This document shows positions 1 through 6,271 of a stretch of DNA of 34,470 nucleotides, piece after piece. The DNA is from an archaeon GW2011_AR18 (GTDB taxonomy: Archaea > Nanobdellota > Nanobdellia > SCGC-AAA011-G17 > GW2011-AR18). The notes below the pieces were generated by a model that had not been told where the DNA came from, searched no databases, and worked only from the letters and a program-made list of their open reading frames with translations. Where the stretch lies: positions 1-34,470 of the forward strand of contig JWKX01000010.1 of the NCBI GenBank assembly GCA_000806155.1, in the 5' to 3' direction. The translations under genes were made by a program, and so were the position numbers. Each line of letters begins with the position of its first letter. Positions within the stretch are counted from its first letter, which is position 1.

Positions 1-41
1 GACTTACGTTTTATAGCGTTTCTTACTAATATTGTTCCCAT
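1..41 (-). CDS. 5' end of an unidentified minus-strand gene, cut by window edge
   Basis: Reading leftward from an ATG at 41-39 gives 13 codons, MGTILVRNAIKRK, still open at the window edge. The strong Shine-Dalgarno GGAGGTG lies at 51-57. The stretch from this site through the ATG matches the leader of the gene starting at 1396 over about 22 nt, so translation initiation is well supported. The product is too short to identify. A TATA-like element (101-112) and two ATCGTCGAT palindromes lie upstream, so this gene may be regulated. Confidence 0.5.
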   Translation of the reverse strand, partial: MGTILVRNAIKRK

Positions 42-75
42 TTCTTCTACACCTCCTTTTCCCAGTTCGATTATT

Positions 76-84
76 ATCGTCGAT
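76..84. promoter_or_regulatory. candidate operator, TSS-proximal copy
   Basis: ATCGTCGAT is a perfect ATCG/CGAT inverted repeat with one central base. It lies where transcription of the minus-strand gene at 1-41 should start, about 25 nt downstream of its TATA-like box. An identical 11-nt block, TTATCGTCGAT, recurs at 113-123. CG-containing 9-mers are rare in this AT-rich DNA. The operator role is inference. Confidence 0.35.
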
Positions 85-100
85 ATTCCTATATATTCTC

Positions 101-112
101 TTATTTATAAAG
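101..112 (-). promoter_or_regulatory. TATA-like promoter for the partial gene at 1-41
   Basis: The minus strand reads CTTTATAAATAA here, a good archaeal TATA match. It lies about 60 nt upstream of the ATG at 41 and is bracketed by the two palindromic sites at 76-84 and 115-123. Confidence 0.4.
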
Positions 113-114
113 TT

Positions 115-123
115 ATCGTCGAT
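115..123. promoter_or_regulatory. candidate operator, BRE-proximal copy
   Basis: This is the second ATCGTCGAT palindrome, 39 nt from the first (close to four helical turns). It sits immediately upstream of the TATA-like box at 101-112, where a bound regulator could block or assist TFB/TBP. The flanking two bases (TT) are also conserved between the copies. Confidence 0.35.
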
Positions 124-180
124 TTTTCATAGTTTTTCCATCGATTAAAATATTTAATAATTATCTTGTATAAACTATTT

Positions 181-888
181 TTAATTATATTTTTTGTACC
201 ATATGAAACTTATTATCATTGATGCTAAGAAAGCAGTTATTAATGCCCATATTATTGTATATTGTATCAGTAAAAAGAATATTATTAAGAATATTAAATT
301 AAAGACATATAAGAATAGATTACCAAAAAATATCTTTGCACCGTCGAGATCTCCTATTGGCAGGTAATTGAATATTATTAAAAAAAAGTTTATTGTTATC
401 AGCATTTTTATTCCTGTTGCTGCTCCGATTATTGCTAATATTACTCCAGACCATATGGAATATAGGCATATCATTGCTCTTTCATAATCTTGTAAATGTA
501 TTCTTCTCCTTCCAGTTCTGTGTTCTATGTTTTCGTTTAGTTTGTGTTCTCCTATTGCTGTAAAGAACAGTTTTCCTTTTGATACTATAACTACTATTAA
601 TGCTAATAATATTCCGAATGGCATTCCTTTTTTTGATTCAGCTCCTTTGAACCAGAATTTTTTCACATTCCATATTGTATATTCTGATTTTGCTTCATGT
701 TTTGATGCTTTATATTTTATCATTGCCTCTCTGAATAATATTGATAATGTTACTATCAAAAAAACTCCTAAGAGATTTAATAGCCAGTATTTTGCAATAA
801 ATGTTTCTCTCCCATCATCAAATCCGAATATGAATGTAAGGATTAATATAGAAATTGCTAAGTGTATTCCCTCTTTCTTTGTAAACAT
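181..888 (-). CDS. site-2-protease (M50)-like membrane protein with degenerate active site
   Basis: This is a 235-residue protein with about six hydrophobic segments. Residues 174-183 read NYLPIGDLDG, the conserved second metal-binding region (N-P-D-G) of M50 intramembrane metalloproteases. The first motif, normally HEXXH in a membrane helix, is expected near residues 53-57, where the sequence reads R-E-A-M-I, so both zinc-binding histidines are absent. I infer a catalytically inactive relative, possibly a substrate-binding or regulatory pseudoprotease. A His-rich loop (115-132) might be mistaken for a metal site but has no HEXXH spacing. The gene is monocistronic, with its 3' end next to the promoter of the partial gene at 1-41. 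Family assignment is moderately secure; function is unknown. Confidence 0.7.
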   Translation of the reverse strand: MFTKKEGIHLAISILILTFIFGFDDGRETFIAKYWLLNLLGVFLIVTLSILFREAMIKYKASKHEAKSEYTIWNVKKFWFKGAESKKGMPFGILLALIVVIVSKGKLFFTAIGEHKLNENIEHRTGRRRIHLQDYERAMICLYSIWSGVILAIIGAATGIKMLITINFFLIIFNYLPIGDLDGAKIFFGNLFLYVFNLIFLIIFFLLIQYTIIWALITAFLASMIISFIWYKKYN

Positions 889-927
889 GATATTCTTATA
901 ATAAATTAATATTTAAACTTTCTTAAT

Positions 928-944
928 TGTTTACCGAACTGTTA
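928..944 (-). repeat. 17-nt element downstream of the 974-1396 gene, copy 1
   Basis: TGTTTACCGAACTGTTA (plus strand) occurs here and again, identical, at 1596-1612. Each copy lies 25-30 nt beyond the stop codon of a minus-strand small membrane protein gene, after a T-rich tract (minus strand) of the kind that ends archaeal transcripts. Confidence 0.6.
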
Positions 945-973
945 TATTTAATAAAAAAAATAAAATAAATTAT

Positions 974-1396
974 TTACTTATCGCTCCAAGCTAATACTCC
1001 CATTATAATTAAGTTTACTAGTGGTATCCACATTAATGCTCCTAACCATCCTGGCATTTTTCTTGCTTCAGCTATTTTCCACCATAAATAACAGAATATT
1101 ACTGCAAATGCTATTGGTCCGATGAATGGAATAATGAATAATAATATTGATAATGTCCACCATCCTGGAACTCCTGCTATCTGTGTCATTAGGTAAATAT
1201 TCGCTATTGGTATCCATGCTAACCAGGAGTTTTCTGTCTTTGTTCTTTTAGCTATTGTCATTAATGCTATTGATGTATATACATATACTATTAATCCAAC
1301 AAGAAGCATAACTAATAACATTCCAGCTAATAAAGCCATAAAACCGCCTGGCCCATAAGATCCTGCTGTTCCATAATCTACATAATCTATTGCCAT
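974..1396 (-). CDS. DUF5684-like four-helix membrane protein
   Basis: This is a 140-residue integral membrane protein. A Gly-rich N-terminus is followed by a hydrophobic helix (about 20-45), then the motif A-K-R-T-K-T-E-N-S-W-L-A-W-I-P-I-A-N, then two more helices, and a second W-I-P-L-V-N near the C-terminus. The paired WIPxxN signatures and PGWW are typical of the DUF5684 family as I recall it; its function is unknown. Start ATG 1396 has GGAGGTG 9-15 nt upstream. The leader and trailer are nearly copied at the next gene (1637-2020), although the two proteins are not obviously homologous. Confidence 0.75.
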   Translation of the reverse strand: MAIDYVDYGTAGSYGPGGFMALLAGMLLVMLLVGLIVYVYTSIALMTIAKRTKTENSWLAWIPIANIYLMTQIAGVPGWWTLSILLFIIPFIGPIAFAVIFCYLWWKIAEARKMPGWLGALMWIPLVNLIIMGVLAWSDK

Positions 1397-1467
1397 TTCT
1401 TCTACACCTCCTTTAAATTGTATATATTATTTAGAATTAATCTCTATTTAAGATTTTTTATATTATA
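1397..1467 (-). promoter_or_regulatory. promoter and 5' leader, cassette copy 1
   Basis: The minus strand carries TATAATATAAAAAATCTTAA at the promoter and a GGAGGTG ribosome site close to the ATG. A 25-nt block spanning the TATA region is identical to the leader of the gene starting at 2020, and the rest aligns with scattered substitutions. Confidence 0.55.
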
Positions 1468-1553
1468 GTCGCGGACAAAAATAAGTTATTAAACCCTTCA
1501 ATAAACTAGATATTCCTGTATAAATGCTAGACTCTATAACTGTTGAGAAATTT

Positions 1554-1569
1554 CTATTTGAAGAAATAG
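1554..1569. other. small perfect hairpin in the 1397-1636 intergenic region
   Basis: CTATTT and AAATAG pair over 6 bp around a GAAG loop. It lies beyond the 3' trailer of the minus-strand gene ending at 1637. No coding frame was found in 1468-1595. Function is unknown; it may be a downstream stability element or chance in AT-rich DNA. Confidence 0.25.
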
Positions 1570-1595
1570 GATAATTATACTTTTGTCATCTACTA

Positions 1596-1612
1596 TGTTT
1601 ACCGAACTGTTA
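1596..1612 (-). repeat. 17-nt element downstream of the 1637-2020 gene, copy 2
   Basis: This is identical to 928-944 and in the same position relative to the upstream minus-strand stop codon, again after a T-rich tract (about 1615-1635). Confidence 0.6.
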
Positions 1613-1636
1613 CATAAAAAAATAAAAAATAAAAAT

Positions 1637-2020
1637 TTAATTAAATAATTTTTTTACATCATCATTGAACCATAGGAAGTACAATATTCCTCCGTTGATT
1701 ATTGTTCCTATTGGGAAACTGAATAATCCTACTACTGAGACTATTGTTGCAACTACTCTCGCCCATGATTTATGTTTCCATATTCCGAATCCTGTCACTA
1801 ATGCACAGACTCCTATTATCAACATGAACAATCCAAAGAAAGCTGCTAATGCTCCGAATAATCCTCCAAACATTCCCATTCCCTGATATGCTGTTCCTAA
1901 AGCTCCTAGGGCACTTCCCATTATCAGTATGAATAATCCAAATAACAACATGAATGCTGCTTCAATCCAGTATAATACAGAAATAACTTTTACTACTGTA
2001 TTTGCTTGTCCTTTTTCCAT
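1637..2020 (-). CDS. small four-helix membrane protein, unknown function
   Basis: This 127-residue protein has four hydrophobic helices (about 10-33, 48-72, 80-100, 103-122), rich in Gly/Ala/Phe/Met. A central Gly-Met-rich hinge reads Y-Q-G-M-G-M-F-G-G-L-F-G, and there is a charged loop K-H-K-S-W-A-R. It resembles small DUF2127/DUF4064-type membrane proteins in general layout, but I cannot assign it. Start ATG 2020 has a GGAGGTG site, and its promoter overlaps the last codons of the TraB-family gene upstream. It shares a near-identical leader and an identical 17-nt trailer with the 974-1396 gene, suggesting co-regulation. Confidence 0.7.
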   Translation of the reverse strand: MEKGQANTVVKVISVLYWIEAAFMLLFGLFILIMGSALGALGTAYQGMGMFGGLFGALAAFFGLFMLIIGVCALVTGFGIWKHKSWARVVATIVSVVGLFSFPIGTIINGGILYFLWFNDDVKKLFN

Positions 2021-2094
2021 ATCTTATACACCTCCTCTAATTTCATATGTAATATTTAGGAATAATATCTATTTAAGATTTTTTATATTATACA
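2021..2094 (-). promoter_or_regulatory. promoter and 5' leader, cassette copy 2
   Basis: The minus strand carries the same 25-nt TATA block as copy 1 and a GGAGGTG ribosome site. The distal part overlaps the stop codon of the TraB-family gene (2088-2090), so the promoter is embedded in the end of that gene. Confidence 0.55.
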
Positions 2095-2762
2095 TCCCTT
2101 ATTCTTTTTATCTCTTCTATTATTTCTTCCTCATGTCCTGCTCCTACTACTGCTACTATTTTTGTATAGTTCTTCATTAATCCATCTAATCTCTTTGCCA
2201 TATATTTATTTCTATCTGTTACTAATACTTTATAGAAATTTGGATATCTTTTCTTTGTTGTTTTTAATAATTGTTCTATTAATTCTTTTTCTGGTACTTT
2301 ATTTAGATCTATTATCATCCTATTTTTCTTTGAGAATATTCCTTTTATTATATCTTCTGCAAATCTATATTTTTCTTTCCACGTTATCTCTTTTGAAAAA
2401 TTCTTTAGTGTTATCTCTATTTTCTGGTCTATTAATGCTATTTTTGCTTTTATTTCAGTTGCTATCTCTGCTGCTTTGAGCATCTCATCTCCTGGACTAA
2501 TTCCTACTGATTTTCCTAATTTCTTCTCAATATACTCACCAAATTTTGCAAATACAAATCCTTTAACTCCTATAACTCTTAGTTCTCTAAGTCCTGCCTT
2601 TCTTTTCTCTTTTGTAACTAAAGAATAATATCTTGCCTTATCTAGTTCTAGTGCTACTACTTCTGGTTTTTCTTCTCGTATCACTCTCTCTACTTCTAAT
2701 AAACTCTGCTTCGCTATGTGTGATGTTCCTATAATAATTAGATTTTCAAATACTCTCATCAT
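2088..2762 (-). CDS. TraB/PrgY-family protein (short form)
   Basis: This is a 224-residue soluble protein with the TraB-family landmarks in order: I-I-G-T-S-H-I-A (10-17), A-L-E-L-D (37-41), G-D-E-M (91-94), a-L-I-D-Q-K-I-E (109-116), V-T-D-R-N-K-Y-M-A (181-189) and V-V-G-A-G-H (205-210). The conserved GTSH, E/D and GAGH residues suggest a metal-dependent fold related to TIKI/EreA-like proteins; substrates in archaea are unknown. Many archaeal homologues carry C-terminal membrane helices that are absent here. The minus strand has TTTAAATA about 20 nt before the tandem ATG ATG, so the transcript is probably leaderless. Confidence 0.85.
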   Translation of the reverse strand: MMRVFENLIIIGTSHIAKQSLLEVERVIREEKPEVVALELDKARYYSLVTKEKRKAGLRELRVIGVKGFVFAKFGEYIEKKLGKSVGISPGDEMLKAAEIATEIKAKIALIDQKIEITLKNFSKEITWKEKYRFAEDIIKGIFSKKNRMIIDLNKVPEKELIEQLLKTTKKRYPNFYKVLVTDRNKYMAKRLDGLMKNYTKIVAVVGAGHEEEIIEEIKRIRDV

Positions 2763-2829
2763 AAAAGAGAAAAATATTTAAACTTAAAAATGTTGTTTTT
2801 ATTTAGAAATCAGATAAAAGGTGAAATAA

Positions 2830-3126
2830 ATGCTTAAAACTAGAAAAGTAACAGATGTTTTTGGAATGCAGGTTTATACAGACGACGGACTTTTTTACGG
2901 AGAAGTTGAAGAAGTTATTATACAGAATAACAGGGTTTATGGCTGGCGTGTTAGGGCAACTAAGCACTCTCAATTGAGTCGTGTTCTTACAGGTGCTAAA
3001 GGTGCTACTGTCCCTCATCAAATGGTTAAAGCTGTTGGTGATATTATGATAATCTCAAGATCAGCTCTTCCTTCTGAGGAACTTCCAGAATCTGATAAGG
3101 AAGAATTATCTGCTGAAGATTATTAA
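2830..3126 (+). CDS. PRC-barrel domain protein, possible CdpB-like
   Basis: This 98-residue protein is made almost entirely of a single PRC-barrel: V-F-G-M-Q-V-Y, D-D-G-L-F-Y-G-E-V-E-E-V-I, a Lys/Arg-rich middle, and V-P-H-Q-M-V-K-A-V-G-D-I-M-I-I at the end of the barrel, followed by an acidic tail (E-E-L-P-E-S-D-K-E-E-L). Stand-alone PRC-barrel proteins are common in archaea, and in haloarchaea the CdpA/CdpB proteins act with SepF and FtsZ in division. A division role here is inference from fold only. AAGGTGA lies at a good ribosome-site distance before the ATG. Transcription diverges from the TraB gene. Confidence 0.75.
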   Translation: MLKTRKVTDVFGMQVYTDDGLFYGEVEEVIIQNNRVYGWRVRATKHSQLSRVLTGAKGATVPHQMVKAVGDIMIISRSALPSEELPESDKEELSAEDY

Positions 3127-3160
3127 TTTTTATTTTAATTCTATCGATACTAACCGCAAC

Positions 3161-3170
3161 ACTTATATAT
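3161..3170 (+). promoter_or_regulatory. TATA box for the three-paralogue membrane operon
   Basis: ACTTATATAT lies 23-32 nt upstream of the ATG at 3193, a spacing that implies a leaderless or nearly leaderless mRNA. No Shine-Dalgarno site precedes this first gene. Confidence 0.55.
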
Positions 3171-3192
3171 TAATTCTCATATTTTAGAATTC

Positions 3193-3774
3193 ATGGTTTC
3201 ACCATTAGAAAAAGCGGTGTTGTTTTTTAAAGAGTTTGGACTCTTTGATGTTGTACTTCCATTCTTGTTAGTATTCTCAATTGTTTTTGCTTTATTGGAA
3301 AAAAGCATGATTCTTGGTGTTGAAAAGATTAATAATAAGGATGTTCCTAAGAAAGCTTTGAACACAACTGTTGCTTTTGTTGTTGCTATGTTAGTGATTG
3401 CTACTAATAAGATTGTTTCAGCTATTAATAATGCTCTTCCTAATATTGTTTTATTAATTGTTATTATTATATCATTCTTGATGCTTATCGGCAGTTTCTA
3501 TAAGACTGGAGAATTTGATTTCTTCCATAATGATAATTATAACTTTGCTAAGATGGGTTTCTTTTTTGTTATACTTATCGTTGTTATACTAATATTCGCT
3601 AACTCTATTATGAGAACTGAGAATGAATCCTGGCTGGAGTTTGTATGGAATTATTTTGCAAATAATCTTACAGGTACTGTTGTGACATCATTGATTTTCT
3701 TGGCTGTTGCTATTGGTGCTGTTCTTTATGTTACAAATAGCAGTTCTTCCTCATCAAGCGGGGGTAAGCCATAA
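3193..3774 (+). CDS. tandem membrane paralogue A
   Basis: This 193-residue protein has about five hydrophobic segments. After a short amphipathic start comes V-L-P-F-L-L-V-F-S-I-V-F-A-L-L-E-K-S, then I-L-G, a hydrophilic loop with N-N-K, and A-F-V-V-A-M-L-V. The same order recurs in the next two genes, so all three are paralogues. The C-terminus is a Ser run ending in G-G-K-P. No enzyme motif is seen, and a structural or channel-like membrane role beside the pilus-type machine is inferred. The stop overlaps the next ATG (TAATG), so translation is coupled. It has an extra loop (R-T-E-N-E-S-W-L-E-F-V-W) between the last helices that paralogue B lacks. Confidence 0.8.
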   Translation: MVSPLEKAVLFFKEFGLFDVVLPFLLVFSIVFALLEKSMILGVEKINNKDVPKKALNTTVAFVVAMLVIATNKIVSAINNALPNIVLLIVIIISFLMLIGSFYKTGEFDFFHNDNYNFAKMGFFFVILIVVILIFANSIMRTENESWLEFVWNYFANNLTGTVVTSLIFLAVAIGAVLYVTNSSSSSSSGGKP

Positions 3775-4340
3775 TGTTATTTGAATTAACTTTTAGTTTC
3801 GCTGATACTTTTTATTATCTTGAACAGGTTGGTGTTATGAACTATGTTCTTCCTTTCTTATTAGTTTTCGCTATCGTTTTCGCTATTCTTGAGAAGACAG
3901 CAATCTTGGGTGAGAATAAGAAAAATATCAATGTTGTTGTATCATTTGTTATTGGTATGTTATTAGTTGTTCAGCAGGGTATTGTTGAATTGATTAATCT
4001 TTTTTTGCCTAGAGTCTCTTTGATTTTAGTTGTTATGTTAATGACTCTGATGCTGATTGCAATGCTTGCAGGTAAGAAATTTGAGGGTATTAAAGGTCCT
4101 GTTTTTAGTATTGGTATTATCTTAGTTATAGTAGCCATAATTTTTGCTCTTACATCTCCTCCTGCTACTTCAGGATTCTTCTTGTCTGAGGCTGATAAGG
4201 CTGCTTTGATTAGGATTGGTATTCCATTATTGATATTCTTTATAGCTGTTGGTATTGTTACTAGCGGTGGTGAGAGACCTAATAAAGAGAGTAATATGGA
4301 AACTCTTGCGAAAGCATTTGGTAGAGGTAAAGATAGTTAA
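3774..4340 (+). CDS. tandem membrane paralogue B
   Basis: This 188-residue protein has four or five transmembrane segments. It carries Y-V-L-P-F-L-L-V-F-A-I-V-F-A-I-L-E-K-T-A followed by I-L-G-E-N-K-K-N, and V-V-S-F-V-I-G-M-L-L-V, matching paralogue A segment for segment. The tail is basic and hydrophilic (A-K-A-F-G-R-G-K-D). Its ATG overlaps the stop of paralogue A by one base, and paralogue C starts 3 bases after its own stop, so the three are one operon. I do not recognise a characterised family. Confidence 0.8.
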   Translation: MLFELTFSFADTFYYLEQVGVMNYVLPFLLVFAIVFAILEKTAILGENKKNINVVVSFVIGMLLVVQQGIVELINLFLPRVSLILVVMLMTLMLIAMLAGKKFEGIKGPVFSIGIILVIVAIIFALTSPPATSGFFLSEADKAALIRIGIPLLIFFIAVGIVTSGGERPNKESNMETLAKAFGRGKDS

Positions 4341-4342
4341 TC

Positions 4343-4873
4343 ATGGCAACTATTCTTGATATAAGTCTTTTGAATTTTTTGCTTCCTATATTTGTATTCT
4401 CTCTCACTTTTGTTTTTATTTATGCTATTCTTCAAAAAACTGAATTGTTTGGTAATGCAGGCAAGAATCAGGCTTTGAATCTTATTGCAGCTTTTAGTGT
4501 TGCAGCAATTTCTGTTTTCGCAGGTACTATTACTGGTATTGTCTCTATTGTTACTCCTTGGATTGTTTTCATAATCTTCATTTTAGTTATGTTATTTGGT
4601 ATGTATAGGTTCTTTGGTATTGAGGATTCTAAGACTTGGGATAATATTGGTGGACCAACTCTTGTATTTGTTATTATTTTAATAGTAATACTTATTGCTT
4701 TATCAACAGTGTTCGAAAGCCAAGTATCTCCGTATGGTGATTCTTCTGATACTGGTGTTAAATCTCAGGTCTTGAAGACTTTGACACATCCAAGATTATT
4801 AGGGGCTTTATTCATCTTGATTATAGCTTCATTCTCAGTAAGGTTCTTGTCTGAAACTGTGGTTCCTAAATAA
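4343..4873 (+). CDS. tandem membrane paralogue C
   Basis: This 176-residue protein is the most diverged of the three. It reads L-L-P-I-F-V-F-S-L-T-F-V-F-I-Y-A-I-L-Q-K-T-E, then L-F-G-N-A-G-K-N-Q-A, then helices around 45-65, 70-90, 100-125 and a final helix near 150-170. The E-K-T/S of A and B is Q-K-T here, and I-L-G is L-F-G. The order of helices and the loop after the first long helix are kept, supporting triplication and divergence. It ends the operon; the following 71 bases are AT-rich with no obvious hairpin. Confidence 0.8.
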   Translation: MATILDISLLNFLLPIFVFSLTFVFIYAILQKTELFGNAGKNQALNLIAAFSVAAISVFAGTITGIVSIVTPWIVFIIFILVMLFGMYRFFGIEDSKTWDNIGGPTLVFVIILIVILIALSTVFESQVSPYGDSSDTGVKSQVLKTLTHPRLLGALFILIIASFSVRFLSETVVPK

Positions 4874-4944
4874 TTCAATATTTACGGAAATCTTCCATTT
4901 TATTTACCGCAAATAATAAAAACTTGAAATTATTAATAAATATT

Positions 4945-5073
4945 ATGTCACAAAATATTAATGGGAATAAGAGGATTCATTTACTATTTTTAATAATTAA
5001 AATAATCAGCATATTATTAATATTGACAGGTATTATTGGGACTATATTAATCACTGTAGGGACAATAAACTGA
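4945..5073 (+). CDS. 42-residue single-helix membrane protein
   Basis: ATG 4945 to TGA 5071-5073 encodes a short basic start (M-S-Q-N-I-N-G-N-K-R-I-H) followed by about 28 hydrophobic residues ending G-T-I-N. It has the shape of a small single-pass or hairpin membrane protein. Only a loose AT-rich promoter precedes it. It is followed immediately by an open frame beginning within its stop codon (see 5070-5261). No family is recognised; it could be a chance ORF, but the pair fills an otherwise empty 390-base gap. Confidence 0.4.
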   Translation: MSQNINGNKRIHLLFLIIKIISILLILTGIIGTILITVGTIN

Positions 5074-5261
5074 AGAATTTTACATTATTATTTATTATAA
5101 GTTCATTTGCTTTAGGTATTGTAATATTTAATAATCTAATTCAGGCAACTTTGTATATTATAGAACATAATTTATATATTATTTATCTGATAATCTCATT
5201 GTTAGGTGCTATAACATATAGTTCTGTAATATCATTGGAAGAAAAATCTTTATTTAAATAA
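5070..5261 (+). CDS. 63-residue two-helix membrane ORF with no ATG, possible CTG start
   Basis: From CTG 5070, which overlaps the previous TGA as CTGA, an open frame runs to TAA 5259-5261. It encodes L-K-N-F-T-L-L-F-I-I-S-S-F-A-L-G-I-V-I-F, a short polar stretch, a second hydrophobic helix I-I-Y-L-I-I-S-L-L-G-A-I-T, and a charged end E-E-K-S-L-F-K. There is no in-frame ATG; upstream the frame closes at TAA 4998-5000. The CTGA overlap mimics the ATGA coupling used elsewhere in this window. It ends 3 bases before the convergent gene's stop. Confidence 0.35.
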   Translation: MKNFTLLFIISSFALGIVIFNNLIQATLYIIEHNLYIIYLIISLLGAITYSSVISLEEKSLFK

Positions 5262-5264
5262 GAA

Positions 5265-5798
5265 TTATTTTTTACTTGTTTTCATCTCTTTTACTAGCCT
5301 GTCTAGTTCTTTGATGTTTGTTGTTAATGGTTCTACTATTTTCTCAAATACTTTCTCTAATGCCTTCATCTCTGTACTTACTCCCTGCATTCCTTGATCA
5401 TATTCTTTTATTCTTCCTAATATTGCATTCTGTAGATTATCAAATCTCTCATTTGATCTTAATATTTCCTGTTTTATTGCTATTACATCATTATTGATCT
5501 TTTCTTTCCATACTGATAAATTTCCTACTCCACTCATCATCTCATCAAATTTCTCACTTACTATTGCTTCTACTATCTGATGTATCCTATCACTATCCAT
5601 TTGTGGTGCTGTATTCTGTGATTGGTTGCTGAAATCCATTAATGGTGCTGTTGTTTGTTCCTGTATGCTTTCTTCAGAATTCTGTGTCTCTGGCATTTCT
5701 TCAGTTGTAGGTTCTGGAGCATCTGTTGGACTTGGAACATCTCCTATCATTCCATCCACTCCTGCCTTTATTTCTGTATAATCACTCTTTTCTGCCAT
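5265..5798 (-). CDS. ArlC/D/E-like coiled-coil protein, second of pair
   Basis: This protein has 177 residues if started at ATG 5798 (M-A-E-K-S-D-Y), preferred because GAGTGA lies at ribosome-site distance. An upstream ATG at 5840 would add 14 mostly Lys/Arg residues (191 in all) and a longer overlap with the preceding gene. The N-terminal half is Pro/Glu/Thr/Gln-rich and probably disordered; from about residue 80 it is a long coiled coil (E-A-I-V-S-E-K-F-D-E-M, later A-L-E-K-V-F-E-K-I-V). This layout matches archaellum accessory FlaC/D/E-type proteins and their relatives in DPANN. Its start lies inside the end of the upstream coiled-coil gene (17-base overlap), so the two are co-translated and probably associate. 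Confidence 0.6.
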   Translation of the reverse strand: MAEKSDYTEIKAGVDGMIGDVPSPTDAPEPTTEEMPETQNSEESIQEQTTAPLMDFSNQSQNTAPQMDSDRIHQIVEAIVSEKFDEMMSGVGNLSVWKEKINNDVIAIKQEILRSNERFDNLQNAILGRIKEYDQGMQGVSTEMKALEKVFEKIVEPLTTNIKELDRLVKEMKTSKK

Positions 5799-6192
5799 AA
5801 ATTTCACTCTTTTTTTCTTTTGTTTCTTGATGTTCTTCAAGACTTTCTTGTATTAGTCTTTTCACATCATTTTCTGTTGTAAACTTTAAAGGGTTCCATA
5901 AGTTAATATATTTTTCTAAAAATTTTACATCCTCTTTTCTTGCGAATAGTTCTAATTCATTAAGAAGATGTTTCATTGACTCTTTTATCTTGAATATATC
6001 TTTTTTTATCTCTTTTATTTCTTCATTCAATGATTTTGTTTCTGTTATGCTTTTTTTATACTCTTCTATCATATTATTGTTTATTATTAGTACTTTATCT
6101 CTTAGTAAATTATACTTTCCCTCTAATGATCTTATTCTTCCTACTGTATCCATTAACTCATCATTTGGAGAAATCTGTTGTTGTTCAGCCAT
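5782..6192 (-). CDS. ArlC/FlaC-like coiled-coil protein, first of pair
   Basis: This 136-residue protein is mostly coiled coil (about 15-85) and then has F-A-R-K-E-D-V-K-F-L-E-K-Y-I-N-L-W-N-P, followed by K-F-T-T-E-N-D-V-K-R-L-I-Q-E. The L-E-K-Y-I-N-L-W-N-P-x-K-F segment resembles the conserved core of FlaC/E-type archaellum accessory proteins, which in euryarchaea link the motor to chemotaxis and the cytosolic ring. Here it lies beside a pilus-type ATPase with no ArlH visible in the window. The gene is divergent from the 6272 gene, with a shared 79-base AT-rich promoter region. Confidence 0.6.
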   Translation of the reverse strand: MAEQQQISPNDELMDTVGRIRSLEGKYNLLRDKVLIINNNMIEEYKKSITETKSLNEEIKEIKKDIFKIKESMKHLLNELELFARKEDVKFLEKYINLWNPLKFTTENDVKRLIQESLEEHQETKEKKSEIYGRKE

Positions 6193-6271
6193 CTTTTTAT
6201 TTAATATCCTATTATCCTACTAAATAAATGTTTTGAAAAGGTTTTTATATTATAAATAAGAATTTTAAGAT

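Noticed and set aside
928-1612. CRISPR or IS-related repeats from the duplicated 17-nt element
   Set aside because: Only two copies, both tied to gene ends, with no regular spacers, terminal inverted repeats or transposase nearby.
2162-2479. Plus-strand hydrophobic ORF antisense to the TraB gene
   Set aside because: It is a shadow of the TraB coding frame: Leu/Ser/Tyr-rich low-complexity translation with no start signal.
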